64,000 nt of DNA from Pelagibius sp050043265 (GCA_050043265.1 JBHJIR010000004.1:1-64000); one strand, 5' to 3'; positions 17,966 to 27,152 are shown, counted from the first letter of the stretch. The notes: generated by a model from the letters alone, not told the origin. A program made the numbers and translations.

Positions 17966-20200
17966 CTAGGCCGCGCTAAGGCCGTGCAGGGCGAAGGGCA
18001 GCGCGCGGATGCGCTGGCCGGTCGCCTTGTAGACCGCATTGGCCACCGCCGGTCCGATCGGCGGCACGCCGGGCTCGCCGACGCCCGTGGGGGCTTCGGA
18101 CGATGGCACCACATACACCTCGACCTCAGGCATCTCATTGATGCGCAGGGGAACGTAGGTGTCGAAGTTTGCCTGCTCGACGCGGCCATCTTTCAGGGTG
18201 ATGGCATCGTGCAGCACGGCACCCAGGCCGTAGCCGATACCGCCTTCCATCTGCGCCTTCACCTGATCCGGCGTCACCGCGACGCCGCAGTCGACGGCGC
18301 AGACCACCTTCTCCACCTTGATGGTGCCGTCGCCGGCAACGGAAATCTCCGCCACCTCGGCAACGAAGGTGTTGAAGGACTCATGCACCGCGATGCCACG
18401 CGCACGTCCCTTCGGCAGCGCCTCACCCCAGCCGGCCTTCTCCGCCGCCAGCTTCAGGACGCCGGCATGGCGCGGATGGTTGGCCAACATCTCCAGCCGG
18501 AACTCGACCGGGTCCTTACCCGCGGCCTCGGCCAGTTCGTCGATGAAGACCTCCGTCGAGTAGGCCGTGTGGGTGCTGCCCACCGAACGCCACCACAGGA
18601 CCGGCACCTGTACGTCGGTGGTATGCAGGTCGACGGTGACGTTGTCGATCTGATAGGGCAGCGTGTTCGCCCCTTCGACCGACGTCTGGTCGATGCCGTT
18701 CTTGATCATGAAATCGGCAAAGGACGTGCCGCGCATGATCGACTGGCCGACGATGCGGTGCTGCCAGGCGACCAGTTTGCCATCGGCATCCAGGCCTGCC
18801 CGCAGGCGGTGGAAGTACATCGGGCGGTAGTAGCCGCCCTGGATGTCGTCCTCGCGGGTCCACAACAGCCGCACCGGCGCGCGGCCGTCGATTGCCTGGG
18901 CGACGGAGACCGCCGCCGAGACCATGTCGGCCTGCGGGGTCGCCCGCCGTCCGAAGCTGCCGCCGGCGAGCTGGGTGTGGATGCGCACCTGCTGCGGCTC
19001 CAGACCCAGGATGGCCGCCGCGGCGGCCTGGTCGATGGTCTGGATCTGCGCTCCCGCCCAGATGTCGCAGGTGTCGTCACCCAACTGCACGACGCAGTCC
19101 AGCGGCTCCATCGGCGCGTGGGCCAGGAAGGGGAATTCGTAGTCCGCTTCCAGCACCTTGGCGGCCCCGGCCAGAGCCGCTTCCGCATCGCCGTCCTGGC
19201 GGGCGACGTCGCCGGGCTTGTCGGCCAGTTTCTTGTACTCGGCCATCATCTGGTCGCTGCCGCGGGTCTCCCCGGTGGACTCGTCCCACTGGATCTCCAG
19301 CGCGTCGCGGCCCGACTTGGCGGCCCAGAAACCGTGACCCAGAACGGCCACGCCCTCGGGCACCTCGACGACATCCGTCACCCCCTTCACCGCCTTGGCG
19401 GCGGTGGCGTCGAAGGTGACCAGCGTCGCCCCGAACACCGGCGGCCGCGCGATCACCGCCGTCAGCATGCCCGGCAGGGTCTTGTCGATGGTGTACATCG
19501 CCTGGCCCCGGGCCTTGGCCGGTGAATCGGGCCGCGGCACCACGGTGCCGATGATCGTGAAGTCCTTGGGGTCCTTCAGCGTCACCTCGGCGGGAACAGG
19601 CAGGGTCGCCGCCTTGTCCGCCAGTTCGCCGAACGTCGCCGACTTGCCGCTGCCGGTATGGGCAACGACGCCCTTTTTCACCGTGCTCCCCTCGGCCGGC
19701 ACGCCCCAGGTTTCCGCGGCGGCCTGCACCAGCAGGGCACGGGCCGCAGCCCCGGCCTGGCGCAGCTGCTGATAGGAGTTGGCGATACTGGACGAGCCGC
19801 CGGTGCCCTGCATCTGACCGAAGGCCAGGTTGTTGTACAGGCTGGCGTCGGCCGGGGCGTGCTCGGGGTGCATCTGCCCCCAATCGGCATCCAGCTCCTC
19901 GGCCACCAGGGCGGACAGGCCGGTGAAAGTACCCTGGCCGAACTCGATGTGCTTGATCATCACGGTGACCGTGCTATCCGGCGCAACGCGCACGAAGGCA
20001 TTGGGTGCGAAGCCGTCGGCTTGGGCCGCTGCGGCCATCTTGTTGCCGCCGGTGAACTTGAAGCCGATCACCAGGCCGGCACCGGCCGCCGCGGAGGCGA
20101 CCAGGAACTGCCGCCGCGTGGGAGCCGGCGCAACAGTCGTGGCGATTGCCGCAGACTGCAGGTCTCGGGAATTTTCTGAGTCGAAGTATTTGGCCAGCAT
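17966..20200 (-). CDS. iorB: IorB-type molybdopterin-binding oxidoreductase large subunit
   Basis: Large subunit of a xanthine-oxidase-family molybdenum hydroxylase resembling isoquinoline 1-oxidoreductase beta chain; such enzymes hydroxylate aldehydes or N-heterocycles. 744 residues. The N-terminus has a twin-arginine motif (TRRQFL, Arg29-Arg30) before the hydrophobic AGAGLVIGF, suggesting Tat export of the folded, cofactor-loaded complex. Moco-binding marks include GGSFGRRATPQ, HIEFGQGTFTGL and GVGEPGVPPIGPAVANA near the C-terminus. The small FeS subunit gene lies 4 bases upstream. The substrate is unknown; the family is often annotated only as aldehyde or isoquinoline dehydrogenase. Confidence 0.88.
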   Translation of the reverse strand: MLAKYFDSENSRDLQSAAIATTVAPAPTRRQFLVASAAAGAGLVIGFKFTGGNKMAAAAQADGFAPNAFVRVAPDSTVTVMIKHIEFGQGTFTGLSALVAEELDADWGQMHPEHAPADASLYNNLAFGQMQGTGGSSSIANSYQQLRQAGAAARALLVQAAAETWGVPAEGSTVKKGVVAHTGSGKSATFGELADKAATLPVPAEVTLKDPKDFTIIGTVVPRPDSPAKARGQAMYTIDKTLPGMLTAVIARPPVFGATLVTFDATAAKAVKGVTDVVEVPEGVAVLGHGFWAAKSGRDALEIQWDESTGETRGSDQMMAEYKKLADKPGDVARQDGDAEAALAGAAKVLEADYEFPFLAHAPMEPLDCVVQLGDDTCDIWAGAQIQTIDQAAAAAILGLEPQQVRIHTQLAGGSFGRRATPQADMVSAAVSVAQAIDGRAPVRLLWTREDDIQGGYYRPMYFHRLRAGLDADGKLVAWQHRIVGQSIMRGTSFADFMIKNGIDQTSVEGANTLPYQIDNVTVDLHTTDVQVPVLWWRSVGSTHTAYSTEVFIDELAEAAGKDPVEFRLEMLANHPRHAGVLKLAAEKAGWGEALPKGRARGIAVHESFNTFVAEVAEISVAGDGTIKVEKVVCAVDCGVAVTPDQVKAQMEGGIGYGLGAVLHDAITLKDGRVEQANFDTYVPLRINEMPEVEVYVVPSSEAPTGVGEPGVPPIGPAVANAVYKATGQRIRALPFALHGLSAA

Positions 20201-20204
20201 GATC

Positions 20205-20663
20205 TTAGGCCTCCATCAGCTTGGCTGCTTCGTGGATGGCAGCACGGATGCGGACATAGGTGGCGCAGCGGCAGACGTTGCCGCTCATGGCGTCGTCGAT
20301 GTCCTGGTCGCTGGGCTTCGGGTTTTCGCTCAACAGCGCAACGGCGGACATCACCTGGCCCGACTGGCAGTAGCCACATTGAACCACGTCCAGCTTGTCC
20401 CAGGCGGTCTGCACGGCCTGGGCGGCCTTGCCGGAAACGGCTTCGATGGTGGTAACGGCGCTGCCTTCGACATCGCCGACCTGGGTAACGCAGGACCGCG
20501 TCGCCACGCCGTCGATGTGAACGGTACAAGCGCCACACAGCGACATGCCGCAGCCGAACTTGGTGCCGGTCAGGCCCAGTTCGTCGCGGATGACCCACAG
20601 CAGCGGCGTATCGGCGGCAACGTCAAGTTCACGTTCCTCGCCATTGATTTGAAGCTTCACCAT
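20205..20663 (-). CDS. iorA: IorA-type (2Fe-2S) oxidoreductase small subunit
   Basis: Electron-transfer subunit of the molybdenum hydroxylase. 152 residues from ATG 20663 (MVKLQINGEERELDV); 34 extra upstream codons in frame are not family-like. The N-terminal plant-type ferredoxin domain holds FGCGMSLCGACTVHIDG with a fourth Cys downstream, and the C-terminal domain holds CGYCQSGQVM and NVCRCATYVRIRAAI for the second 2Fe-2S cluster. All eight Cys are present. No FAD subunit gene is adjacent, consistent with the two-subunit IorAB type that uses an external (often cytochrome) acceptor. Confidence 0.93.
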   Translation of the reverse strand: MVKLQINGEERELDVAADTPLLWVIRDELGLTGTKFGCGMSLCGACTVHIDGVATRSCVTQVGDVEGSAVTTIEAVSGKAAQAVQTAWDKLDVVQCGYCQSGQVMSAVALLSENPKPSDQDIDDAMSGNVCRCATYVRIRAAIHEAAKLMEA

Positions 20664-21049
20664 GTGATCGGTCCCCTGATTTTTCAGATGGTGGTACGAA
20701 TCCAAAGGGCCAGCGGCCCTCGAGAACGAACGATAGATGGAAGGCCCCTTTGGTCTGACTGCCATTGGGCCGGACTGACTGAGACTGCTGGCCGGACCAT
20801 GCCGGCATCATGAAAGGAAGGACGGGAGAGGAGGTTCCCTCCCTTAACTTATTTGGAACGCCCAAGGCCTTTGACAAGGCCGCGTTGCAAAATTCCACTC
20901 ATGGGCGATTGGATCGCCCGATACCTGCCTGAAAAGGCAAAAAACCAACCGAAAAGCCTCGAAAAGCCTGAGGAATCGGAACGTCCTAAACAAACTTTTT
21001 ACCGGCTTTCGGATAACTTGCCCTCAGTTACAGGCAATAGGGCAGAACC
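20664..21049. other. iorA / small-gene divergent intergenic region
   Basis: 386 bases between divergent genes, expected to carry both promoters. Visible elements are a perfect GGGCGAT-TGG-ATCGCCC dyad at 20903-20919, a small TGCCT/AGGCA hairpin at 20926-20939, two adjacent copies of CGAAAAGCCT near 20950-20970, and a TTGACA box at 20871 without a convincing -10. No gene is supported. Confidence 0.5.
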
Positions 21050-21319
21050 ATGCTGACGGCCGACGAAAGTCTCGAATTCATTCTCGACCAGGTTCAGGAC
21101 CTCGGGCGTGGGGGTAAATCCCACGAAAAGGCGGCCTATCGCGCCCTGATCCACATGACCCAGCGCTGGGCCGAGCCCACCGATCTCTTCATCGCCGAAG
21201 ACCTGCAGATGGCCGAGCGCATCGGCCAGGATCTGGCCGACATCGCACGCCATATCCAGGATATCCAGCACGCCTACATGAAGGCGCTGTTCGAGACCCA
21301 CGGCGACAAGGCAGCTTAA
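21050..21319 (+). CDS. Small hypothetical protein, helical
   Basis: 89-residue protein not assigned to a family. It is acidic and strongly helical, with no signal peptide, membrane segment or cysteine. The C-terminal half (DLQMAERIGQDLADIARHIQDIQHAYMK) has heptad-like spacing suggesting a helical bundle or coiled coil. Codon use matches the neighbours, and third-position GC is high across the whole frame, which supports it as real. The ribosome binding site is weak (AGGGCAGAACC before the ATG). It stands alone, divergent from iorA and convergent with the aminopeptidase gene. Confidence 0.7.
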   Translation: MLTADESLEFILDQVQDLGRGGKSHEKAAYRALIHMTQRWAEPTDLFIAEDLQMAERIGQDLADIARHIQDIQHAYMKALFETHGDKAA

Positions 21320-21325
21320 GCGGCG

Positions 21326-21342
21326 GGCGGCCTGAGGCCGCC
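21326..21342. terminator. Short hairpin between convergent genes
   Basis: GGCGGCC (21326-21332) and GGCCGCC (21336-21342) with a TGA loop lie in the 35-base gap between two convergent stop codons. No T-run; a weak bidirectional terminator is possible. Confidence 0.4.
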
Positions 21343-21354
21343 GGCCCTTCCGCT

Positions 21355-23199
21355 TCAGGCGCCCAGCGGCGCCGTCACCTCGGCCAGCCAGCCCTTGGCC
21401 GCCCCCTCCAACTGCGGGGCGATCTCGGCCTGCACGCGGGCATGGTAGGCATCCAGCCAGTCCCGTTCCTCGCCGGTCAGCAGGCCGCGCTCCACCAGCC
21501 GCCGGTCGATCGGCGCCAGGGTGAGGGTCTCGAAGGCCAGCATGTCGCGCTCCTCCCCGTCCCGCTTCGGGCTTTCCGTCACCGCCACCAGATTTTCGAT
21601 ACGGATGCCGTAGGCGCCGGTCTTGTAGTAGCCCGGCTCGTTGGAGACGATCATGCCCGGCTGCAGGGCGACCGTGTTGGGCAGCTTGGAAATCCGCTGC
21701 GGCCCTTCGTGGACGTTCAGATAGCTGCCGACGCCGTGACCCGTGCCGTGGTCGTAGTCGAGGCCTTCCTGCCACAGCGCGTAGCGCGCCAGGCTATCGA
21801 GCTGGCTGCCCGAGGTCCCCTTGGGAAAGCGGGCCCGGGCCAGCGCGATGTGGCCCTTCAGCACCAGGGTGAAGCGGCGGCGCATCTCCGCGCTGGGCTC
21901 GCCGATGGCGATGGTGCGCGTCACGTCGGTCGTGCCGTCCGGGTACTGGCCGCCGGAATCGCAGAGAAACAGCTCGCCGCTGCCCAGCGGCCGGTTGGTT
22001 TCCGCGCTGACCCGATAATGCACGATGGCGCCGTTGGGGCCCGACCCGGCAATGGTGTCGAAGGAGAGGTCGCGCAGCTCGCCGGTATCGCCGCGGAAGG
22101 CGGCGAGGCGTTCGGCGGCCTCCAGTTCGCTCACCGGATCGCCAGCCGCGCGGGCCTCGGCTTCGCTGCCCAGCCAGTGCAGAAAGCGGCTCAACGCGGC
22201 ACCGTCGCGCCGATGGGCGCGGCGCGTGCCGTCCAGCTCCGCGTCATTCTTGCAGGCCTTGGGCAGCAGGCAGGGATCGGCGCCGTTGACCACCTCGGCG
22301 CCGGCCGCGCGCAGGCGGTCGAATACCCAGCGCGCCGCGGCAGTGGGATCGGCCATCACCTTGGCGCCGGCCTTGCCGAGACGGTCCAGCGCATCGCCCA
22401 GGCGCGCCGGGGCCTCGACGGCCACCGCGTTGCCCAGGCCGGCGGTCACTTCCGGCGTCAGCTTCGCCGGGTCGACGAACCACTCGACGCCGCCGTCGGC
22501 GTGCAGCACCGCAAAGGACAGCGGCAACGGCGAATGCTCGACATCGCCGCCGCGCACGTTCAGCAGCCAGGCGATGGAATCCGGCAGGGTCAGCACCGTC
22601 GCCGCGACGCCGGCCTTGGCCAACTGGGCCCCCAGGGCCTCTCGCTTGTCGGCACTGCTGCGCCCGGCCAGGGCCAGGTCGTGCGGGCGGATCTTCGCCT
22701 GGGGCGGCGCCGGGCGGGCGGCCCAGACCGCATCGAGAGGATTGGCGTCGAGCGCCACCAGGCGGGCGCCCAGGGCGGTCACCGTCTTCTCCAGCCGGCG
22801 CACCTGGTCCTCGGTGTGCAGCCAGGGATCGTAGGCCAGGCGCTGGCCCGGCTTCAGGCGGCCGTCCAGCCAGCCGGCCAGCGGCTCGTCGCTCACGTGG
22901 CGCGGGGTGAACAGGCCCTCGTCGACCTCGTGGCGGACCTGCAGGGTGTAGCGCCCGTCGACGAAGATGGCGGCTTCCTCCAGCAGGACGCAGGCAAAGC
23001 CGGCCGAACCCTTGAACCCGGTCAGCCAGGCCAGGCGTTCCGCCGAAGGGGCCACGTATTCGCCCTGGTGCTCGTCGCCGCGCGGCACCAGGAAGCCCTC
23101 GACCCCGCGCCGCGCCAGCTCCGCCCGCAGGGCGCTCAGGCGGTCAGCCAGGGGGTGGATTGTGGCGTCGGAAGCGCCCGGAGAATCGATCTTCGCCAT
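21355..23199 (-). CDS. pepP: X-Pro aminopeptidase (M24B family)
   Basis: Cytoplasmic metallopeptidase removing an N-terminal residue before proline. 614 residues, the long three-domain form: two creatinase-like N-terminal domains (from about 15 to 310), then the pita-bread catalytic domain. Dinuclear metal ligands are visible in order: LCDSGGQY and the second Asp in DGTTDVTRTIA, His in HGTGHGVGSYLNVHEGP, Glu in SNEPGYYK, and Glu in RIENLVAV. The C-terminal tail (EERDWLDAYHARV) is typical of the eukaryotic-like long aminopeptidase P group. The gene symbol is a family-level call. Confidence 0.92.
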   Translation of the reverse strand: MAKIDSPGASDATIHPLADRLSALRAELARRGVEGFLVPRGDEHQGEYVAPSAERLAWLTGFKGSAGFACVLLEEAAIFVDGRYTLQVRHEVDEGLFTPRHVSDEPLAGWLDGRLKPGQRLAYDPWLHTEDQVRRLEKTVTALGARLVALDANPLDAVWAARPAPPQAKIRPHDLALAGRSSADKREALGAQLAKAGVAATVLTLPDSIAWLLNVRGGDVEHSPLPLSFAVLHADGGVEWFVDPAKLTPEVTAGLGNAVAVEAPARLGDALDRLGKAGAKVMADPTAAARWVFDRLRAAGAEVVNGADPCLLPKACKNDAELDGTRRAHRRDGAALSRFLHWLGSEAEARAAGDPVSELEAAERLAAFRGDTGELRDLSFDTIAGSGPNGAIVHYRVSAETNRPLGSGELFLCDSGGQYPDGTTDVTRTIAIGEPSAEMRRRFTLVLKGHIALARARFPKGTSGSQLDSLARYALWQEGLDYDHGTGHGVGSYLNVHEGPQRISKLPNTVALQPGMIVSNEPGYYKTGAYGIRIENLVAVTESPKRDGEERDMLAFETLTLAPIDRRLVERGLLTGEERDWLDAYHARVQAEIAPQLEGAAKGWLAEVTAPLGA

Positions 23200-23376
23200 C
23201 GGCTAAGGTCTTTCTGTATCTATTGTTTCACTCATGCAGGGCCTGCAATGCTGCGGTGCGAAAAAGAGGCTTTCAACCCAGCGTCGAGGCGCCCATCTCT
23301 CTGTCATTGAAACTCTTAGCTTAAAGGCTGCAAGGCAAGACCCTTGAAGCCTTCCCTTATTTTGGAGCCTTACATC

Positions 23377-24030
23377 ATGATCCGCCTAACTGAACTTCAC
23401 GGCAATGCGGCCGGAAGTCCCGCGGTGCGGTGGGATCAGCGATCCGTTGACGTTCTTTCTGTCGTCCAGACGGCCCGGACCCTCAGGGCCGAGTTTATCG
23501 CCGATCACCTGCACAGTGGACTCGAGGGCTTCGGCCGCTGGTCCGGACTTAGCGCCCTCTTCGCCACCCTGCGTCTGCGCCTGCAGCGACGCCGCACCCT
23601 GATGGCATTGGGACAGCTCGACGACCGCCTGCTGAGCGACATCGGCATCAGCCGCGCCGAGATCGCGGCGACTGCCGCTTTCTGCTGCACGGAGACGGCC
23701 GAGCCCACGCCGTCGGCGTGGCAGCGGCTGGCCGGCTGGTTGAGCCGCCAACGCAGCCGCCGCCAGACCGTCCGTGAGCTGTCGGCCCTGTCCGACGAGA
23801 TGCTGGCCGACATCGGCATCGCGCGGGGCGAGATCCCCGCCGTGGTCACCGCCATGTTCGATGCGCAGCCGGCACAGAGCCTGGCCGCCGAGGACGCCGA
23901 AGCGGTCAACCAGACTCCGGTCACCGCGCAGGTGCTGGCCTTCATCGAAGTGCGCCGCGGCGCCCAGGGGGCGGCAAATCAGGCCGCCAACCACGCCGGC
24001 AACCAAAACGCCGACCGGCCCGCCGCCTAA
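23377..24030 (+). CDS. Protein with two DUF1127 motifs
   Basis: 217 residues from ATG 23377, which has GGAG 9 bases upstream; the frame is open from 23344 but lacks such a site. Two copies of the DUF1127 (YjiS-like) motif are present: residues about 71-97 (LMALGQLDDRLLSDIGISRAEI) and about 128-155 (VRELSALSDEMLADIGIARGEI). Each has the basic RRR or RRQ entry and the L-x-D-x-x-L-x-D-I-G-I core. DUF1127 proteins are usually 45-100 residues with one copy and are linked to RNA turnover and phosphate or envelope stress in alphaproteobacteria. The last 60 residues are Ala/Gln/Asn-rich and probably disordered. The precise role is unknown. Confidence 0.8.
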   Translation: MIRLTELHGNAAGSPAVRWDQRSVDVLSVVQTARTLRAEFIADHLHSGLEGFGRWSGLSALFATLRLRLQRRRTLMALGQLDDRLLSDIGISRAEIAATAAFCCTETAEPTPSAWQRLAGWLSRQRSRRQTVRELSALSDEMLADIGIARGEIPAVVTAMFDAQPAQSLAAEDAEAVNQTPVTAQVLAFIEVRRGAQGAANQAANHAGNQNADRPAA

Positions 24031-24376
24031 GCGGACCGCGGCGTTACAGTAAAGCTCGTCTGATTCGGTGTAGCCACGGGACGAGCCGAGAGTAGATCCG
24101 CACTGCCAGGCCGTCTCTGACGACGCAACGGTACGGGCAAACTGCTCAAATCAAGAGCAGTACGCGCAATCGGCCGGGAACCGCGAAATTCCCGCCGGGC
24201 GCGTCCTGCTCCGGCCGCCAGGATGGCGGCTGTTGGCGGCGCTTCCAAGATGGGGGCGCCGCCTTTTGTTTTTCCAGTTGGCGCTTGATGGTGCGCGCTG
24301 AAGTTTCAACTTCTTCCGCAGGCTCTCGTTGGAAAACGGCGCAGCCAGAATGCCAACGATAGGGCAGACTAGGGGC
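24031..24376. other. Long 3' region of the DUF1127 gene and kinase upstream region
   Basis: About 200 bases separate the DUF1127 stop from a good intrinsic terminator at 24235. The stretch holds two further hairpins: ACTGCTC/GAGCAGT (24141-24161) and CGGGAA/TTCCCG (24175-24194). No coding frame is convincing. It could be a long 3' UTR or a separate small RNA. The kinase start follows about 100 bases after the terminator. Confidence 0.5.
24235..24273 (+). terminator. Intrinsic terminator upstream of the sensor kinase
   Basis: GGCGGCGC (24235-24242) pairs with GCGCCGCC (24256-24263), followed directly by TTTTGTTTTT. It ends transcription from the DUF1127 side before the kinase operon. Confidence 0.85.
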
Positions 24377-26002
24377 ATGTCTATGGTCGGCCCGCCGGAC
24401 GAGCCCCGGTTACTCCTCTCGGCATTGCCGCCCGACCGGGCACAACGCCGGCTGGCCGTCACCGTCGCGCTCAGCCTCGTCGTGGCCCTGGTGGCGGCGG
24501 CACCCTTTGCCGCGCGGCCCACCAGTGGCACAGAGTCGCTGCTGCCGGCCTATAGCGCGGCGGTGCTGGTCAACGAGCTGATCACCGCAGCCCTGCTGAT
24601 TGCGATGTTCTCGGTTCAGCGCTCGCGCGGCTTGCTGGTGCTTGCCGTCGCCTACCTCTTTTCCGGTCTTATGGTGGTTCCCTGGGGCCTCACTTTTCCC
24701 GGCGTCTTCTCGGCCACTGGCCTGCTGGATGCCGGACTGCAGAGCACGGCAACCCTCGCCGCCGCCCGGCGCATCGGCCTTCCGCTGCTGCTGCTCGTCT
24801 ACGCCGTCATGAAAGTGCAGGGAGTGGCGGCCCACAATCCCAGCAACCCGATTCGGGGAACCATCCTCGCCACCGTCGCCACCACCCTGGCGGTGGTCTG
24901 CGCCTTTACCCTGCTGGCGGTTTGGGGTAACGCCCTGCTGCCCCGGTGGATGGCCGATACCCGCAACGTCTCCGCGGCCTGGCACTATGTGCCGCCACTG
25001 GCGATCGCCCTATGCCTGGTGGCCGCGGCGGTGCTGCTGTGGACGCGGCGCCTGTCGCTGCTCGATCACTGGCTGCTGATCGTGCTGCTCTCCAGCGTCA
25101 TCGAGATCGTGCTGCTGGCCTACCTCAGCGGGGGCAGCCGCTTCAGCATCGGCTGGTGGGCGGGCCGCGCCTATGGGCTCGCCGCGTCCAGCGTCGTCCT
25201 CCTCGTGCTGCTTTCCGAAACCGTGCAGCTCTACGCCCGCCTCGCCCGGTCGCTGCTGGCCGAACGCCGCACCCGCGAAGCGCGGCTGGCAATCCTGGAG
25301 GCCCTCTCGGCTTCGATCGCCCACGAGGTCAACCAGCCACTTGGCAGCATGGTGACCAACGCCGATGCAGCCCTGCGCTGGCTTGACAAACCGAGCCCGG
25401 ATCTGGAGGAAGCGCGCCTCGCGCTGCGGCGCATCACCAACGACGGCCATCGTGCCGGGAAGGTGAGCGAGAGCGTCAGGACGATGTTCAAGAAGCAACG
25501 GCAGGAGCGCGTGGCGCGGGACCTGAACCGCCTGATCGATCATGTCCTGAAGCGGTCGATGGCCAATGCCGAACTCGAACACGTGACGGTGCAGACCGCT
25601 TACGACCCCAACCTGCCGAGCATCACCGGCCAACCGGTACAACTGCAACAGGTGGTCGCCAACCTGATCACCAATGCGCTGGACGCCATGCGCCCGAGCC
25701 GCGACCGGGCATGCCGGCTGACTGTCACCACCGGTCCCGGCGGTCCGGGATCGGTCATGGTATCCATCGAGGACAGCGGCGAGGGCCTCAGTGGCGACAT
25801 CAAGCAGCGGATTTTCGAGCCCTTCTTCACGACCAAGCCCGAAGGCATGGGCATGGGCCTGCTGTTCTGCCGCGCCATCGTCGAAAGGCACGGCGGGCGG
25901 CTTTGGGTGGACGACGGTGCGACCCAAGGCGCTATCTTTCGCTTCACCCTTCCGGCCGACGATGAAGCAACGGCCACCATCAAAAGCGAGGAAGGATCGT
26001 GA
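24377..26002 (+). CDS. MASE4-domain membrane sensor histidine kinase
   Basis: 541 residues from ATG 24377; AGGGG sits 7 bases before the in-frame ATG at 24383, which is an equally likely start. The N-terminal half is a MASE4-type membrane sensor with about eight membrane segments and the diagnostic LTFPGVFSATGLLDAGLQST. The kinase part has a FixL/TodS-type H-box SIAHEVNQPLGS (phospho-His about residue 316), N-box NLITNALDAM, DSGEGLS, and FFTTKPEGMGMGL. The FixJ-type regulator gene overlaps its stop (GTGA), so they are a cognate pair. The stimulus is unknown. MASE4 is more often found in front of diguanylate cyclases. Confidence 0.88.
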   Translation: MSMVGPPDEPRLLLSALPPDRAQRRLAVTVALSLVVALVAAAPFAARPTSGTESLLPAYSAAVLVNELITAALLIAMFSVQRSRGLLVLAVAYLFSGLMVVPWGLTFPGVFSATGLLDAGLQSTATLAAARRIGLPLLLLVYAVMKVQGVAAHNPSNPIRGTILATVATTLAVVCAFTLLAVWGNALLPRWMADTRNVSAAWHYVPPLAIALCLVAAAVLLWTRRLSLLDHWLLIVLLSSVIEIVLLAYLSGGSRFSIGWWAGRAYGLAASSVVLLVLLSETVQLYARLARSLLAERRTREARLAILEALSASIAHEVNQPLGSMVTNADAALRWLDKPSPDLEEARLALRRITNDGHRAGKVSESVRTMFKKQRQERVARDLNRLIDHVLKRSMANAELEHVTVQTAYDPNLPSITGQPVQLQQVVANLITNALDAMRPSRDRACRLTVTTGPGGPGSVMVSIEDSGEGLSGDIKQRIFEPFFTTKPEGMGMGLLFCRAIVERHGGRLWVDDGATQGAIFRFTLPADDEATATIKSEEGS

Positions 26003-26637
26003 CGCAGGAGGCGGAGAGCGTGGCGGCGACAGTTGTCGTGATCGACGACGATCCCTCGATCCGCGAGTCGCTGCAAAGCCTGCTGCGCTCCGTCGGCCAC
26101 AAGGTCCGCCTCTTCGAGTCGACACAGCACTTCCTGCTCGGCGAGGCCACCCAGGCAGCCGACTGCCTGGTGCTCGACGTCCGGCTGCCGGGCCAGAGTG
26201 GCCTGGAATTCCAGCGCGAGCTGACCAAGGCGGGCCTGGTCGTGCCAATCGTCTTCATCACCGGCCATGGCGACATTCCCATGTCGGTTGCCGCGATGAA
26301 GGCCGGTGCCGTCGAATTCCTGACCAAACCTTTTCGCGACCAGGACCTGCTGGACGCCGTGCAACGCGGGATCGCCCTGGAACGCGGCCGGCGTGCCGCG
26401 TTGGACGAGCTGGCCGAACTGCGCCAACGCTTCGCCACACTGTCGCCGCGCGAACGCGAAGTCATGGCCCTGGTCTGCGCCGGTCAGATGAACAAGCAGA
26501 TTGCCGGCGCCTTACAACTCAGCGAGATCACCGTGAAGGTTCATCGTGGCAAGGTAATGCGCAAGATGCAGGCCCGCACGCTGCCCGACCTGGTGCGCAT
26601 CGCCGACCGTCTCGGCGTCGCCGCACCGAAGGCTTAG
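25999..26637 (+). CDS. FixJ/NarL-type response regulator
   Basis: 212 residues, GTG start overlapping the kinase TGA, with GAGGAAGG upstream. Receiver domain residues 10-125 with the acidic pocket DDD (16-18), phospho-acceptor Asp60 (VLDVRLPG), conserved Thr/His region FITGHGD and Lys110 (LTKPF). The C-terminal LuxR-type HTH is at about 145-205 (LSPREREVMALVCAGQMNKQIA then EITVKVHRGKVMRKM). Probable transcriptional output of the MASE4 kinase and candidate activator of the downstream hydrolase/export genes; that target is inferred from position. Confidence 0.93.
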   Translation: MTQEAESVAATVVVIDDDPSIRESLQSLLRSVGHKVRLFESTQHFLLGEATQAADCLVLDVRLPGQSGLEFQRELTKAGLVVPIVFITGHGDIPMSVAAMKAGAVEFLTKPFRDQDLLDAVQRGIALERGRRAALDELAELRQRFATLSPREREVMALVCAGQMNKQIAGALQLSEITVKVHRGKVMRKMQARTLPDLVRIADRLGVAAPKA

Positions 26638-26641
26638 CTCT

Positions 26642-26657
26642 CTATACCTATGTATAG
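26642..26657. promoter_or_regulatory. CTATAC-N4-GTATAG dyad after the regulator gene
   Basis: CTATAC (26642-26647) and GTATAG (26652-26657) form a 6-bp dyad in an AT-rich patch 5 bases after the regulator stop and 109 bases before the next start. Candidate operator or promoter element for the downstream genes; no regulator can be assigned. Confidence 0.4.
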
Positions 26658-26765
26658 TTGCCATTAAGTCGGGCGTTTGCCCAAACTCCCCCTCGCTCGG
26701 AACCTGGCCTGTGAGTGCCGTCGCCTGTCGCGGCCGCCCTGCTGCCTCTGCCGTACTGAGATGAG

Positions 26766-27152
26766 ATGTCTAACACTCGACTGGTTGCCATTGTCGACGA
26801 TGACGAGTCGGCGCGCAAAGCCCTTACCGGTCTGGTAAAAGCCTTCGGCTTCGCCACGGCAGCCTTTTGCAGTGCCGGCGAATTTCTGGGTTCGCCGGAG
26901 CGTCAGCACACCGCGGTCCTCATCGCCGATGTTCAGATGCCGGACATGACCGGCCTGGAGTTCTTCTACCTGCTGATCCAGTCGGACAAGAAAATTCCGA
27001 CCATCCTGATCACCGCCCACCCGAACGATGAGATCCGCCGGCGGGCTCTACAGGCCGGGGTCCACGCCTACCTCCCCAAACCGATCGACAGCGACACCCT
27101 GTTCGACTGCCTGCATCTCGCCCTTAGGCAAGATCGGGGGGATGCCGGATGA
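26766..27152 (+). CDS. Single-domain response regulator (receiver only)
   Basis: 128 residues, a stand-alone CheY-like receiver with no output domain. Acidic pocket DDD (11-13), phospho-acceptor Asp55 (LIADVQMPDMTGLEF), LITAHP and Lys105 (LPKPID). The receiver resembles that of FixJ-type regulators. It lies between the FixJ-type regulator and the hydrolase genes, so it may be a phosphate sink or second output of the MASE4 kinase. Confidence 0.9.
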   Translation: MSNTRLVAIVDDDESARKALTGLVKAFGFATAAFCSAGEFLGSPERQHTAVLIADVQMPDMTGLEFFYLLIQSDKKIPTILITAHPNDEIRRRALQAGVHAYLPKPIDSDTLFDCLHLALRQDRGDAG

